Origin: Bathynomus jamesi | Lineage: Eukaryota > Arthropoda > Malacostraca > Isopoda > Cirolanidae | DNA length: 64,000 nt | Reading direction: 5' to 3' | Assembly (NCBI GenBank): GCA_023014485.1 | Contig: JAJOZX010005796.1 | Location: 192,001 to 256,000, forward strand | Part shown: positions 8,998 to 18,205 of the stretch, in pieces | Layout of the letters: every line of letters starts with the position of its first letter | Numbering within the stretch: position 1 is the stretch's first letter | Notes under the pieces: model-generated | Database searches by the model: none | What the model was told of the DNA's origin: nothing | What the model saw: only the letters and a program-made list of their open reading frames with translations | Position numbers and translations under genes: made by a program

Positions 8998-11900
8998 AAC
9001 CGTGAATGACGACGATGTACAGCACCCCATCATCGATATCACGGACGACCCGTTGACCGTGCAGCTACAGTCATCCCCGCCGACGAGCCCTCACCAGCGA
9101 CACCTGTAGCATGCGCCAGTTCAAAGGGGCGTGATGAAGAACCCTCCACGTCAGGTATAAAGCTCCAGGATTGCTCCGGTTGTTAGACCACCAGTAATAG
9201 AGCCCCAACCCTCAACGTCTTACGAACAACCCCACAATAGTACCTTCCCAAATATACCCCCTTATTCAATTCCGGGTACATCTCCACAGCAGCTCCCGTT
9301 CTGTTGAGGATGGCATAACATTCGAGTTGGTGCGCACCGCAACCCCCACCCCGGCCTTGACTAGAAATCGGTATATAGTCAGGGTTGATCCTAGGTCCAT
9401 GTATAGCAATGGTGTTGAACACGGACTACGGCGCATAGTTGAACGTATTGTAGAGTTTGCCCTTCAGAACCGCGACGAACGTGAAGTCAGGACGAGGCTG
9501 TCCTTTGGATTCGGGTCAGATGACGGAGATGTAGATGATTTTTGGGTAGTAATACCGTTCAGACGTTTGGCAGCTGAAGATATAGAGTATATATTAGGCC
9601 GTATAATGCAGGCCTCTCAAAGTAGTATAGCCTTCAATATGGACAACTTCACGGTAAATATTGACCGTGTATTCCGTGTTGCGGGTCATAGTGCCACACC
9701 TTATACTCTTAACTTCAATTCTCAGGCTATTTTAGACGGCATATAAACGTCGATCGTGGTTGCGGCTTTATAGCAGTAGTCTTAGCCGTATGTTTACTGT
9801 ACTAAATACACGGACCCAAAAAATTTGGTTGCCTACGGTAGTGGAGCGTGCCCGTAAACTAGCTGTAGACTGTAAACTTGAGTTTGACTGTATGGGTCCT
9901 GAAGAGCTGAGAAGGGTAGAACAGGAAATGAATGTTCGTATAGTTGTATTTGGACTGGATGATCGTCGTAGAACTGTGTATGTTTTTAAAAGCTGTGTGA
10001 GAGATCGTACAAGACCCCTACTTATTTTAGGACTGTCAGGGACAACGTATCTCCCCATCCGTAATATAAGGGACCTTTACGCGAGTTATGATAAAAGTCG
10101 AAAATATGGACGACATCATGATTTGTGTAAGGGGTGTATCGAGTTTGCGGATGATATAGTGAAACATTGTAAAGATTGCCACATGGTATGTGAGCAGTGT
10201 AAAAGCCAAATGTGAAAGCCGTGTAGTTGAAGCTGAGAAGAGGGATTGTAATGTGTGTAGACGCACATTTTTCAATAATAACTGTTTTGAGCTCCATAAA
10301 TCAATTGGCACGTGCAGGAAAATGAGAATCTGTGAATGTGGTATGTTTCACATGATGGATAATTGGGGAAATTTCAGCATAAATGTGATGAAATTCACTG
10401 TTCTACATGCCATGAGAAATATAAGGCGGTTGGAGTAAAGCATGTATGTTATATGAAAGACGCCAAGCCTAAAAACACCCTTGTATAACTGTGTACTACG
10501 ATATAGAAACATACACGAACGCTGAAACCAAAGAGGTTATTCCACATTTACTTGTAGCCAGACTATCTGTGATGAGTGTATGGAGATCGAGTGTGATGAG
10601 TGTCACAAATGTGGTAAACGGACAAACGTTTTTAAAACGAATGCCCACGATAGCCCTGTGAAACTCTTTGTGTCCTATATTGTCAAGTTAGCGGACAAGT
10701 TAAAAAAATGACTGTGTATATTCTGCCCATAACGGGGCAAAATTTGACACACAGTTCCTTTATAAGGAGTTGCTTGAGCACGAGTCATCTGAGATATTTA
10801 CAGGTGATCCCTTGAAAAGAGGCAACAAACTAATACAGATGCAAATAAGAGGTAATGTACAGTTTAAAGACACTTTATTATTCACACCTTGTAAATTAGC
10901 AAAGCTACCCAAGGTGATGGGCGTAGCCGCTGAAGTTTCAAAAGGATATTTCCCTTACACATTCCTCACTAGCGAAACTTTAAATTACGTAGGACTACCT
11001 CCACCCAAACATTACTTTAACTATGAATGTATGAGCACAGATGAACGTGAAGATTTTGACCGATACTACAACAGTTTTAATGAATGTAATCCTTATAATA
11101 TAGCTGATGAATGTGAGCGTTATTGCGTGAATGATGTGCGCGTGCTTAGAGTATGTTTCCAGGCCTTTAGAAGGATGTACATATGTCGTTTCAAATGCGA
11201 TCCGTTGCAAGTCGCAACCACCATCGCCTCATTATGTTTTACGGTGTTCAAGAATAACTTCATGCCTAAAGACACCTTAGCCATTATCCACAGAAACAAC
11301 CCCCGCAGTTATGGGCACAAGGCTATTTACTGGCTCATACACCTACAGCAGCAGACAGGTGTATACATAAAGCATGCCCGCAACACGGGTGAAGTACCCA
11401 TTAAGGTTAATGGTCGTGTTTTTTGGGTTGATGGTCTAAGTGAAAACCGCGTCACTGGTGAGAAGACTGTACTCCTTTAACGGCTGCTGCTGGCACGGGT
11501 GTCCCCGTCCTGAGTGTGGAATCATAGGAGATATCCACGCTAGATCTCCTGTCGACTGTCTTGCGTGGACGCGCACCCGCGATCAACTTATAGGCTTCCA
11601 GTTCACTCACAAAGTCTTGTGGGAGCATGAGTATGATGCACGGTTGGTAGCAGATGGACAGTACCGTGAAGAAATAAACACGATCAAACGTTCAATGGTG
11701 CTGGATCCTCTGAAATGCGGTGATAGCTTGTTCGGCGGGCATACAAACCCCTTCAAGCTATACTTTCCGCCTATGGAGGGTGTGAAGCTCCATTACTACG
11801 ACTTCTGTTCTTTATACCCCTACGTGATGAAGAACAATCCGTACCCCGTAGGTGCACCTGAAAAAATGGTGGGTCCCCCATACCAACCATCGAGAGTTTT

Positions 11901-13080
11901 CGCCAACTTGAATGAGCGCTACTTTGGACTCTCTTTCGTAGATGTGCTCCCCCTCGCGATTTATGGATGCCGATCTTACCCGTCGTTATAGATCACAAGC
12001 TCATGTTTCCCCTGTGCGTGAAGTGCGCAGAAGAGAACAATGGTGATTGTGACCATACACCCCACCAGCGTAAGATCAGAGGTGTATACAAGCCCTGAGC
12101 TGGCCTAGCCGTTCGCCATGGGTATAGAATAATGAAGATACATGAGGTGTGGAGGTTTCAGAAGCTACCCAACCTTTTCACACCATATATAAACGCTTTT
12201 TTGAAGGATAAGGTTGAGGCGTCAGGATATCCGCGAGGGGTTGATACCGAAGATGAAAAAACGTCTTATATTCAGCGTTACCGTGACCGTGAAGGTATAC
12301 AGCTTGATCGTACCCAAATTGTAAAGAACCCTGGCAAGCGCTTTAGTGCAAAGTTGTGCTAAACAGTCTTTGGGGAAAATTTGCACAGAATACCGGCAAA
12401 GGGAACGTTCATTTGGCACAAAGTTATAGTGAAGTCTGGGATTATGCCAACGCACCCGATAAAGAGGTCATGGAGATTGTGAATGTAGGTAATACTTACA
12501 TAATAAACAATACCGAATTGGCCACAGATACCTCACGGGTTACAAACATTCCTGTAGCCAGCTTCACAACAGCCTAAGCACGCATCAAACTTTGGGGCCT
12601 ATTGCATTCTCTTGGGCGGAGGGTTTTGTATGCCGATACAGATAGCGTGATATTCACAGCGAGGAGGGGTGAATACATGCCCGCTATTGGGGAGTTCCTC
12701 GGAGAGCTAACTGACGAGATCAAGGATGAGTATGGAGACATCGCATACGCAGACTCGTTTGTGTCAACAGGGCCAAAAACCTATGGGGTACGGGTGAGGA
12801 TAGGGGATGATACGAAGTATATCGTGAAGGCTAAGGGTATCACGCTTAACCATGCGAATCGGCGGGTCGTTAACTTTGATTCGTTGAGGAGTAGTGTGCT
12901 TGGAAGATGATGAGGGTGACCGCCCGCCCCAACTGACTGTAGGTACCCACAATTTTCGGGCACAGAAGCTGGGGGCGTGAAGGAACTTAGGGGTACAAAG
13001 GTGTGCCGTAACACCTATAGGAAACGTACCAGGTGCCTGGTACCTATGATACCGTGCCCTTTGGATACCATAATCTTTGA
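8998..13080 (+). pseudogene. Polinton protein-primed DNA polymerase B, copy 1, multiply frameshifted
   Basis: Homologous to 50374-54502. An N-terminal low-complexity region (9000-9260) precedes a conserved domain (FGFGSDDGDVDDFWVVIPF, 9327-9746) and an INVDRGCGFIAVVLA block near 9740-9780 that resembles an OTU-like block recalled from Polinton polymerases. A cysteine-rich zinc-binding segment follows (10130-10330). Exonuclease motifs: YDIET (about 10497), NGAKFDT (about 10732), YCVNDVRVL (about 11120). An FNGCCWHGCP segment (about 11478) precedes polymerase motif A (YYDFCSLYPYV, about 11797), motif B (NSLWGKFAQN, about 12364) and motif C (YADTDSVIF, about 12629). The C-terminal YDT-x-PFGY block ends at a TGA at 13078. 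At least seven frameshifts break it. It would copy the element by protein priming. Confidence 0.92.
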
Positions 13081-13149
13081 TATGTCTATTGTTAACTTAT
13101 TTATTACACGTATTTGTAAATATATATACCTTGAATATTTCGTTTATTA

Positions 13150-13155
13150 AATAAA
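13150..13155 (+). terminator. Poly(A) signal after polymerase, copy 1
   Basis: AATAAA about 70 bp after the polymerase stop, in a segment conserved with Polinton 2 (54649-54654). Confidence 0.55.
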
Positions 13156-13220
13156 TCGTGTTTCAATAGCGTTTCACTTTCTCCTTTGCGTGCGTGCGTG
13201 TGTGTGTACAGTAAAAAGCT

Positions 13221-13295
13221 AAGCCCCGCCCACTGTAAGACCGGCAACGTGAGTCATGCCGCTACCTGAGCATGCCTCTATCCCTGCGTGCTCAG
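13221..13295 (+). promoter_or_regulatory. Conserved GC-box plus AP-1-like upstream module
   Basis: CCCCGCCCACTGTAAGACCG is followed by a perfect AP-1 consensus TGAGTCA (13250-13256), then an initiator-like TCAGTT near 13291. The GC box, ACTGTAAGACCG and TGAGTCATGC are conserved at the same place in Polinton 2 (54752-54780), although surrounding non-coding sequence differs. It lies 100 bp upstream of the first right-arm ORF. Promoter function is inferred from conservation and motif identity. Confidence 0.5.
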
Positions 13296-13355
13296 TTGAC
13301 CTCTGCATACCCTTGAGCTCAGACGTGTATTCTCTCGCGTAGAAGAAAAATAGTA

Positions 13356-13944
13356 ATGGCTACCTTTAATATTGCGTGTTCAACATTTATGAAGTGGTAT
13401 TCTGCAAAGTGCATAGATGTGGTGGATACTGAAAAACTCCCTATTCCCCCTCCTTTGCCTCTTTTAAGGCTACATTGAGCCGTGCGAAGGACCAAGATGT
13501 TCAAATCATACTCTACGGGTATTCTGGCGAGGGGTTGTAGGATTTCGCAGTACAGACGATGTATTGAAGTATGTTATAGACCTAAGCTTTATAAAGGCTC
13601 ACATATACCGCGAAGTAGAAGAAGCAACACGTTCAGAAGATAAGCAACGGTTATGGGTAGTGAGTCTTGTGGATGAGTGGTGTGACAAGCGGTATTATAT
13701 CATGTTACACCATACCGACTACTCGTACCCTACGGTTGAAAATGTAAATCTTGTCATCATGGACAATCTTAAGTATTTTTACCACTATATTAATATATAT
13801 CATGATGAGGTTTGTAGTGAGGTTGTGGCTAATGGGCTGTGTGAGTTTTTAACAGACTTTAGAGACGAGTATCGCTTGTTAAACAAAAAGGCAAATATGA
13901 ACATATGTTTCTCTCTAATAGTGCGCCGGTTTGAAGATGTTTAG
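13356..13944 (+). pseudogene. Right-arm ORF 1, unknown function, copy 1 (frameshifted)
   Basis: The ATG at 13356 opens MATFNIACSTFMKWYSAKC. After frameshifts near 13440-13560 the frame from 13564 stays open to a TAG at 13944, including WCDKRYYIMLHHTDYSYPT and GLCEFLTDFRDEYRLL. About 195 residues if repaired. Polinton 2 carries the same protein at 54864-55450, with breaks in different places, so the ancestral frame was intact. No family recognised; no signal peptide or membrane segment. It is the first gene after the polymerase and follows the GC-box/AP-1 module. Confidence 0.6.
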
Positions 13945-14121
13945 TTTGTGGAAATGAACGTCTGGTGAGTGATAAAACATTAAATTCGTTTCGGGAAATT
14001 CTGTTTGTCAAGTGTTCGAACAAGCCTGTACACGCTTTAGCAGTGTGACGCGTTCCCGTGCCCACCCGTGTACCTCACGAAACATACGAGTTCGAACAAA
14101 CCCATACACGTTTCATCAGCG

Positions 14122-14175
14122 TGACTCATCCGCCCGTCGAGCCGATCCGGCCACCTGTGGCTCATAGTCATCTCA
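14122..14175 (+). promoter_or_regulatory. AP-1/GC motif pair upstream of right-arm ORF 2
   Basis: TGACTCA (14122-14128) followed by CCGCCCGTCGA, then CTCAGAGCTTGA near 14172. The counterpart in Polinton 2 (about 55560-55632) keeps GAGTCAGCCGCCCGTCGA and CTCAGAGCTTGA. This repeats the AP-1-like plus CCGCCC pairing seen upstream of ORF 1. Inferred regulatory. Confidence 0.35.
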
Positions 14176-14179
14176 GAGC

Positions 14180-14431
14180 TTGAACCGAGTGGACGTGCGA
14201 ACGATGGAACTTCCTTTGAGAAGCATTCTCAACGCCTCGTACGATGTCTCCGTGACGAAGTCATTGCGCGTGTTCAGGCGTGAAACCGGCACCATTAACT
14301 ATGTACTTGAAACGGTTTGCAGGCAAGCAAGCAAACGTAATGTTATTTATTTAAGTGTTGAGGAGATGAATAGAGTCTTCGTGATAGTTGAGAAGTGGGG
14401 GAGGACCGTTATAAAATACCTGCAGGTGTAG
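14180..14431 (+). CDS. Right-arm ORF 2, small PC4-like candidate, copy 1
   Basis: An intact 83-codon ORF: MNRVDVRTMELPLRS, SLRVFRRETGTINYVLE, and IYLSVEEMNRVFVIVEKWG. Two predicted strands followed by a YLSxEEMNRxFVIVEKW helix resemble the strand-strand-helix ending of PC4/p15-type single-stranded-DNA-binding coactivators. That is a shape resemblance only. Polinton 2 has an intact 84-codon homologue (55629-55883) differing at many residues, so the frame has been kept open in both copies, unlike most neighbours. An internal methionine matching MELPL may be the true start. Confidence 0.55.
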   Translation: MNRVDVRTMELPLRSILNASYDVSVTKSLRVFRRETGTINYVLETVCRQASKRNVIYLSVEEMNRVFVIVEKWGRTVIKYLQV

Positions 14432-14488
14432 GTACAAGAAGAGAGCAGATTAGTGACGCCCCTCATACGCCGTTGTTTGCACGTTGTG

Positions 14489-14496
14489 TATAAATA
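14489..14496 (+). promoter_or_regulatory. TATA box upstream of right-arm ORF 3
   Basis: GTGTATAAATAACG is conserved with 55940-55952 in Polinton 2, about 95 bp before the ORF 3 ATG in both copies. Confidence 0.5.
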
Positions 14497-14589
14497 ACGA
14501 ACAGCCATGCGTTGATATACGACTGATGTGGAAGAACGCATCTGATAATAACGTTCTTGTCCCCGCGAAACCGTTTCATCCTCGACAGA

Positions 14590-14922
14590 ATGTTTGAAAT
14601 CGTCGGATTCCGCAAGCTGAAGCCTATATTAGACGCCGTGTTACGGATATGATTTATTTTGACACGGTTCTTGAATACGCATACACCGCTCTGCTCGACG
14701 GATTTATCGAATGTAGGAATGAACAGGCGAGAATGGTCTAGAGCTGGATGCATATTTAAAAGGTTTAGATTCTTCGAAATATCCTGAACTTTGGTGCAAA
14801 GCACTTGAGCGGTACAGGGCTGAGCTCACCTACACTGTTCACCCTGAAGAGCTGTACCTCTATATAATGAATAGCTGTCGTTACGACTTGGAAGATTATT
14901 TCAATTGCCGCTATGCAGAGTG
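14590..14922 (+). pseudogene. Right-arm ORF 3, unknown function, copy 1 (frameshifted)
   Basis: The ATG starts MFEIVGFRKLKPILDA and the protein is about 108 residues in the intact Polinton 2 homologue. Here single-base indels near 14635 and 14720 break the frame. The 3' end reads EDYFNCRYAE-stop and overlaps the start codon of ORF 4 (14913) in another frame. Mostly helical, acidic, with paired tyrosines; no family recognised. Confidence 0.5.
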
Positions 14923-15113
14923 AAGAAGAGTTCACGATTGAAAATCTCGGGACGGTAAGAAAAAACCCTCGATTGGAAAGGCGTGTTTATAAACTTGTAT
15001 TTAATTGATGTTGTGGTTAACGATGACCTCTTTGTGCGTGCTTTTTTGTATTCTAGCCGTGTTTAAAGATAACTTGCCGCCGGGTGTAAAGTGGCACAAA
15101 AATAGTATTGAAT
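14913..15113 (+). pseudogene. Right-arm ORF 4, unknown function, copy 1 (broken)
   Basis: Begins MQSEEEFTIENLGTVRKNPR and is homologous to the open 62-codon frame at 56459-56647, but here it stops early at a TGA near 15007 before recognisable LFVRA-like sequence resumes in another frame. Its start overlaps the ORF 3 stop. No family recognised. Confidence 0.45.
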
Positions 15114-15239
15114 GATATGAAGCCATTTATGTCGAGTATAGGCCCCGTATCAGTTAAACGGTGAAGTGATGCTTGGACGGTTTTACACGTCGTACAAAGT
15201 AATAGCGATGTGGATGTAGACTCTATTACGTGTGAGTTT

Positions 15240-15480
15240 AGCGTTTTGCACCGTAGAACATAAAGGATATATATTTAAATTGTGTATATATATTTCCTGT
15301 ACTAATATGCAATTGAATACGTTTCGTATATTTTCAATATATTTAATATAACTATATATTTTTCCTGTACTAATATGCAATTGATTATACGTTTCGTATA
15401 TTATTAATATATTTAATATAACTGTATATATTTTTCCTGTACTAATATATTGATAATGCACCGTTTTGTATATTTTTTAT
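15240..15480. repeat. Tandem repeat, about 60-70-bp unit x3
   Basis: Three units share TTTCCTGTACTAATATGCAA and ACGTTTCGTATATT followed by AATATATTTAATATAACT. AT-rich, right arm of Polinton 1. Polinton 2 has a different but similarly placed TCTCCTGTACT repeat (56815-57010). Confidence 0.85.
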
Positions 15481-15839
15481 TATATCCCGTTCATGATGCT
15501 ATTATTATTTTTTGACCATATATATATATCCCGATGTATATTTATTCCCATTAATTCGTCTAAATAAGCAGAATGATGTATTGGCGTTTTATTTATTCCT
15601 TTTTTGTTTGTACACGGTATTTAATTATATCATTTGATTGGTTCCTAAGGCGGAATATATGTTAAATAAATATCGTTATGTCAACTCAACCAGATACGGC
15701 AACTGAGAAAGGGAGATAAACAACATGATCGAGTGTTGCAATAATCCTATTTGTTTAATGGGTCTGTCTATTGGTCGTATTTAGTGACGGTCTACCAGGA
15801 GTTGGCTAATGGTGGGTTGTTGGTTTCACCACCAATCGT

Positions 15840-16040
15840 TTGGACGCTTGGTTGTAGCCCTCATATCGGATACGTGGTGTTAATGGGGTGAGCTCCTAAA
15901 AAGTCGTAGCCCTCATCTCCTGTTGATGGGGTAAGCTCTTAAACGTCGTAGCCCTCATCTCCTGTTGATGGGGTAAGCTCTTAAACGTCGTAGCCCTCAT
16001 TTCACCATCTCCTGTTGATGGGGTGAGCTCCTAAAAGTCT
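15840..16040. repeat. Tandem repeat, about 45-bp unit x4
   Basis: Units contain GTAGCCCTCATCTCCTGTTG and ATGGGGT(A/G)AGCTC(T/C)TAAA. The first and third units carry extra bases. No coding sense. Confidence 0.88.
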
Positions 16041-16059
16041 ATACGATTGTTGGTGATGC

Positions 16060-16061
<2 letters not shown>

Positions 16062-16107
<46 letters not shown>
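16062..16107. repeat. (GT)n microsatellite
   Basis: About 45 bp of GT just inside the right inverted repeat of Polinton 1. Confidence 0.95.
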
Positions 16108-16108
<1 letters not shown>

Positions 16109-16194
16109 TAATAGGGGCTTTAATGGGCGTACAGTCGGTGAGTGTATGTACGCTTTTAATTCATTCGAAGGTTATATACATCCCATTTATGCCT

Positions 16195-16875
16195 TCTAAG
16201 AAGCCTTCTAAGCCACCTGGCTGATTAAGTCAGATATATACTTAATTAAATAAACAGCACAATCTGGCAACTCAGCCTTCTATGCCAACTGGCTGATTAA
16301 GCCTTAATATATGCTTTAATTAAATAAATAAACGCAAACTGGCAACTCAGCCTTCTAAGCCAACTGGCTGATTAAGCCTTAATATATGCTTTAATTAAAT
16401 AAATAAACGCAAACTGGTGACTCAGCCTTAATATATGCTTTAATTAAATAAATAAACGCAAACTGGCAACTCAGCCTTAATATATGCTTTAATTAAATAA
16501 ATAAACGCAAACTGGCAACTCAGCCTTCTAAGCCAACTGGCTGGTGGCGCCCGATGGCTCTGGCTGATTAAGCCAACTAGCTGATTAGGGGTCCTATAAG
16601 ACGGCGGCCGCTCGGCTGAAGTCCTCATATGCGCCTGGCAGTAGCCGGGTGAACACCTCCTCCATTCTCTCTCTCCTTCTCTTGGGGGATAACTCCGCCT
16701 CCAAGTTGCATAACCCCTTGTTGCTCTTGCAACATTCCCTCCTCCCCCATTTTGTGGGTGCCTTGCAGTAAAGGGGGTTGGCACTATGGGGTGCCTTGCA
16801 ACAAAAGGGGTGGGGGTGGTACTCTTGCAATATTTGCAATTGCATTGCACTCTCCCATTTTGCAGTCATACTACT
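16195..16875. repeat. Right terminal inverted repeat of Polinton 1
   Basis: Counterpart of 934-1580. It contains at least four subrepeats with AACTGGCTGATTAAGCCTTA and GCTTTAATTAAATAAATAAA, then the CGGCTGAAGTCCTCATATGC block and the ACTACT terminus at 16875. More subrepeats are present than on the left side, so the two repeats differ in length. Confidence 0.85.
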
Positions 16876-16881
16876 CATATG
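16876..16881. repeat. 6-bp target-site duplication (right) of Polinton 1
   Basis: CATATG, identical to 928-933. Confidence 0.9.
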
Positions 16882-17088
16882 TACAAATAGCACATCCTCC
16901 GTTTCGTCATACTGTTCTGTCGGCTCGAAGTATGTTATAGCTGTCAATTTGTATTTCTCTTTTGTCGGTACAAAACTCAAACAGTTTTCACATTTCGCCT
17001 GACAGTCCTTCAGATGAGTTTCCGTGAGGCATGCAAAGTCTACTCTTGTTTCTTGCAAGAGTCCTTTCAGGTATATGCTAAACTGCAT
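16882..17088 (-). other. Open frame abutting the Polinton 1 insertion
   Basis: On the minus strand an open frame runs from 17088 to the target duplication and contains LKGLLQETRVDFACLTETHL, then CQAKCENC and YFEPTEQYDETEDVLFVH, with a stop just beyond the joined target site. An acceptor-like ATGCAG lies at 17083-17088. It may be the 3' part of an endonuclease-like retroelement ORF or a host exon; I cannot decide. Not confidently a gene. Confidence 0.25.
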
Positions 17089-17100
17089 AAATTACAAATA

Positions 17101-17505
17101 TAGTGGGAATGCGGAGACGTGGCCATGTTTTCTATTACCATAATCATTCCTTAAAAAAAAAAACACGATTTTCCCCATTTGAGTGGGAGTCAGTCACGTG
17201 AGTTTGGTTCTATGACCGTTTTCCTGTTTTGTTCAAAACTTTTCTCAGGTGACTATTTCGAGTGAATATATATTTTAACTTGTGACACTTTTATCTGCAT
17301 AAGCTATATTGTACTTATCTACACTCAATAAATTTCACATAGTAACTTATACTTTATACACTCTTGGTGCGAGAGGATAACTCCGAGATGTTATTCCCTT
17401 ATATATATATATATATATATACAACTGCAAAGAACACGCAGTATAAATAACGTAAAGAACGACGCTTGTATAGGAGATATTCCGCGCAAAACGTCGTTCT
17501 TTACG

Positions 17506-17555
<50 letters not shown>

Positions 17556-17982
17556 ATGAATTTCACGCTTAAACATGTGAAATTAATGAATGATGCAAAC
17601 CCACAAGGAAAACGAAAAAAATTATTCCAAGGTCTTTCGTGAATTCAGCAGTAGACTTTTAATGTTTAATTAAGCAAAATTACATGGAATACTGCATGTA
17701 AACCCATTCTGCATAATAAACAATTGATGTAGGTCCTTTGCTATTTTTTGGTCTATTGAATTCAACTTTGAAAATTAATTCTACCGTATAGACACAATTA
17801 ATACATTTGGTTTATTTACTTAATAATAATTAAATGTTTAGTTCTACACTTAACTCTCAAATATTAGACTAAGGTATTTAATTTGTTACATATACTGTAT
17901 TTGTTACGTAAACAACCAAATTAGTATTTGAGGGTTAGTTTAAGTAATAAGACATTCAAAATTTATATATATTATTTTTCAG
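17101..17982. other. Non-coding flank upstream of the pHCl exons
   Basis: AT-rich sequence with no supported gene. It holds TA microsatellites (17400-17420, 17508-17551) and between them an inverted repeat: AACGTAAAGAACGACG (about 17448) pairs with CGTCGTTCTTTACGTT (about 17491) across a loop of under 40 bp. Probably the intron before the signal-peptide exon; the exon with the pHCl start codon was not found. Confidence 0.5.
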
Positions 17983-18051
17983 GCGATTCTCATTCCTACA
18001 ATCAATTTTTACATTTTTCTTTGCTTTGTCTTTCTCTGGAAGATATCAAGG
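17983..18051 (+). CDS. pHCl: pHCl exon: signal peptide
   Basis: Acceptor TTTTTCAG precedes it and donor GGGTGAG follows. In the phase that joins the next exon it reads [19 protein letters not shown], a typical hydrophobic signal core. It starts with one base of a split codon, so the initiator ATG lies in an upstream exon. Confidence 0.7.
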
Positions 18052-18159
18052 GTGAGATATTATACGGTTTTGTCTAATAATTATAATCAGATATTTATAA
18101 TTAAACTTTCTGAAATCAAAATGCAAGATTTGTTTTAAAGATTTAATGTGATAATATGC

Positions 18160-18205
<46 letters not shown>

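Larger units (their letters stand above)
934..16875. mobile_element. Polinton/Maverick element, copy 1 (15.9 kb)
   Basis: A complete insertion bounded by inverted ends starting AGTAGTGTGACCGCAAAATG on the left and, reverse-complemented, AGTAGTATGACTGCAAAATG on the right, with the 6-bp duplication CATATG. The 15.9-kb length is typical of the class. Leftward genes: ATPase, pX-like protein, conserved Polinton protein, integrase, and the start of a structural-type gene. Rightward genes: DNA polymerase B and four small unknown ORFs. The left arm between the inverted repeat and the integrase block carries a hAT element, a Tc1/mariner element, tandem repeats and a promoter plus leader exon instead of recognisable capsid and protease genes. 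Most genes have frameshifts, so the copy looks non-autonomous unless the indels are assembly errors. It lies about 1.1 kb upstream of the first visible pHCl exon. Confidence 0.93.

Noticed and set aside
15840..16040. CRISPR-like array (regular 45-bp repeats)
   Set aside because: Units are contiguous with no unique spacers, and the context is a eukaryotic transposon.
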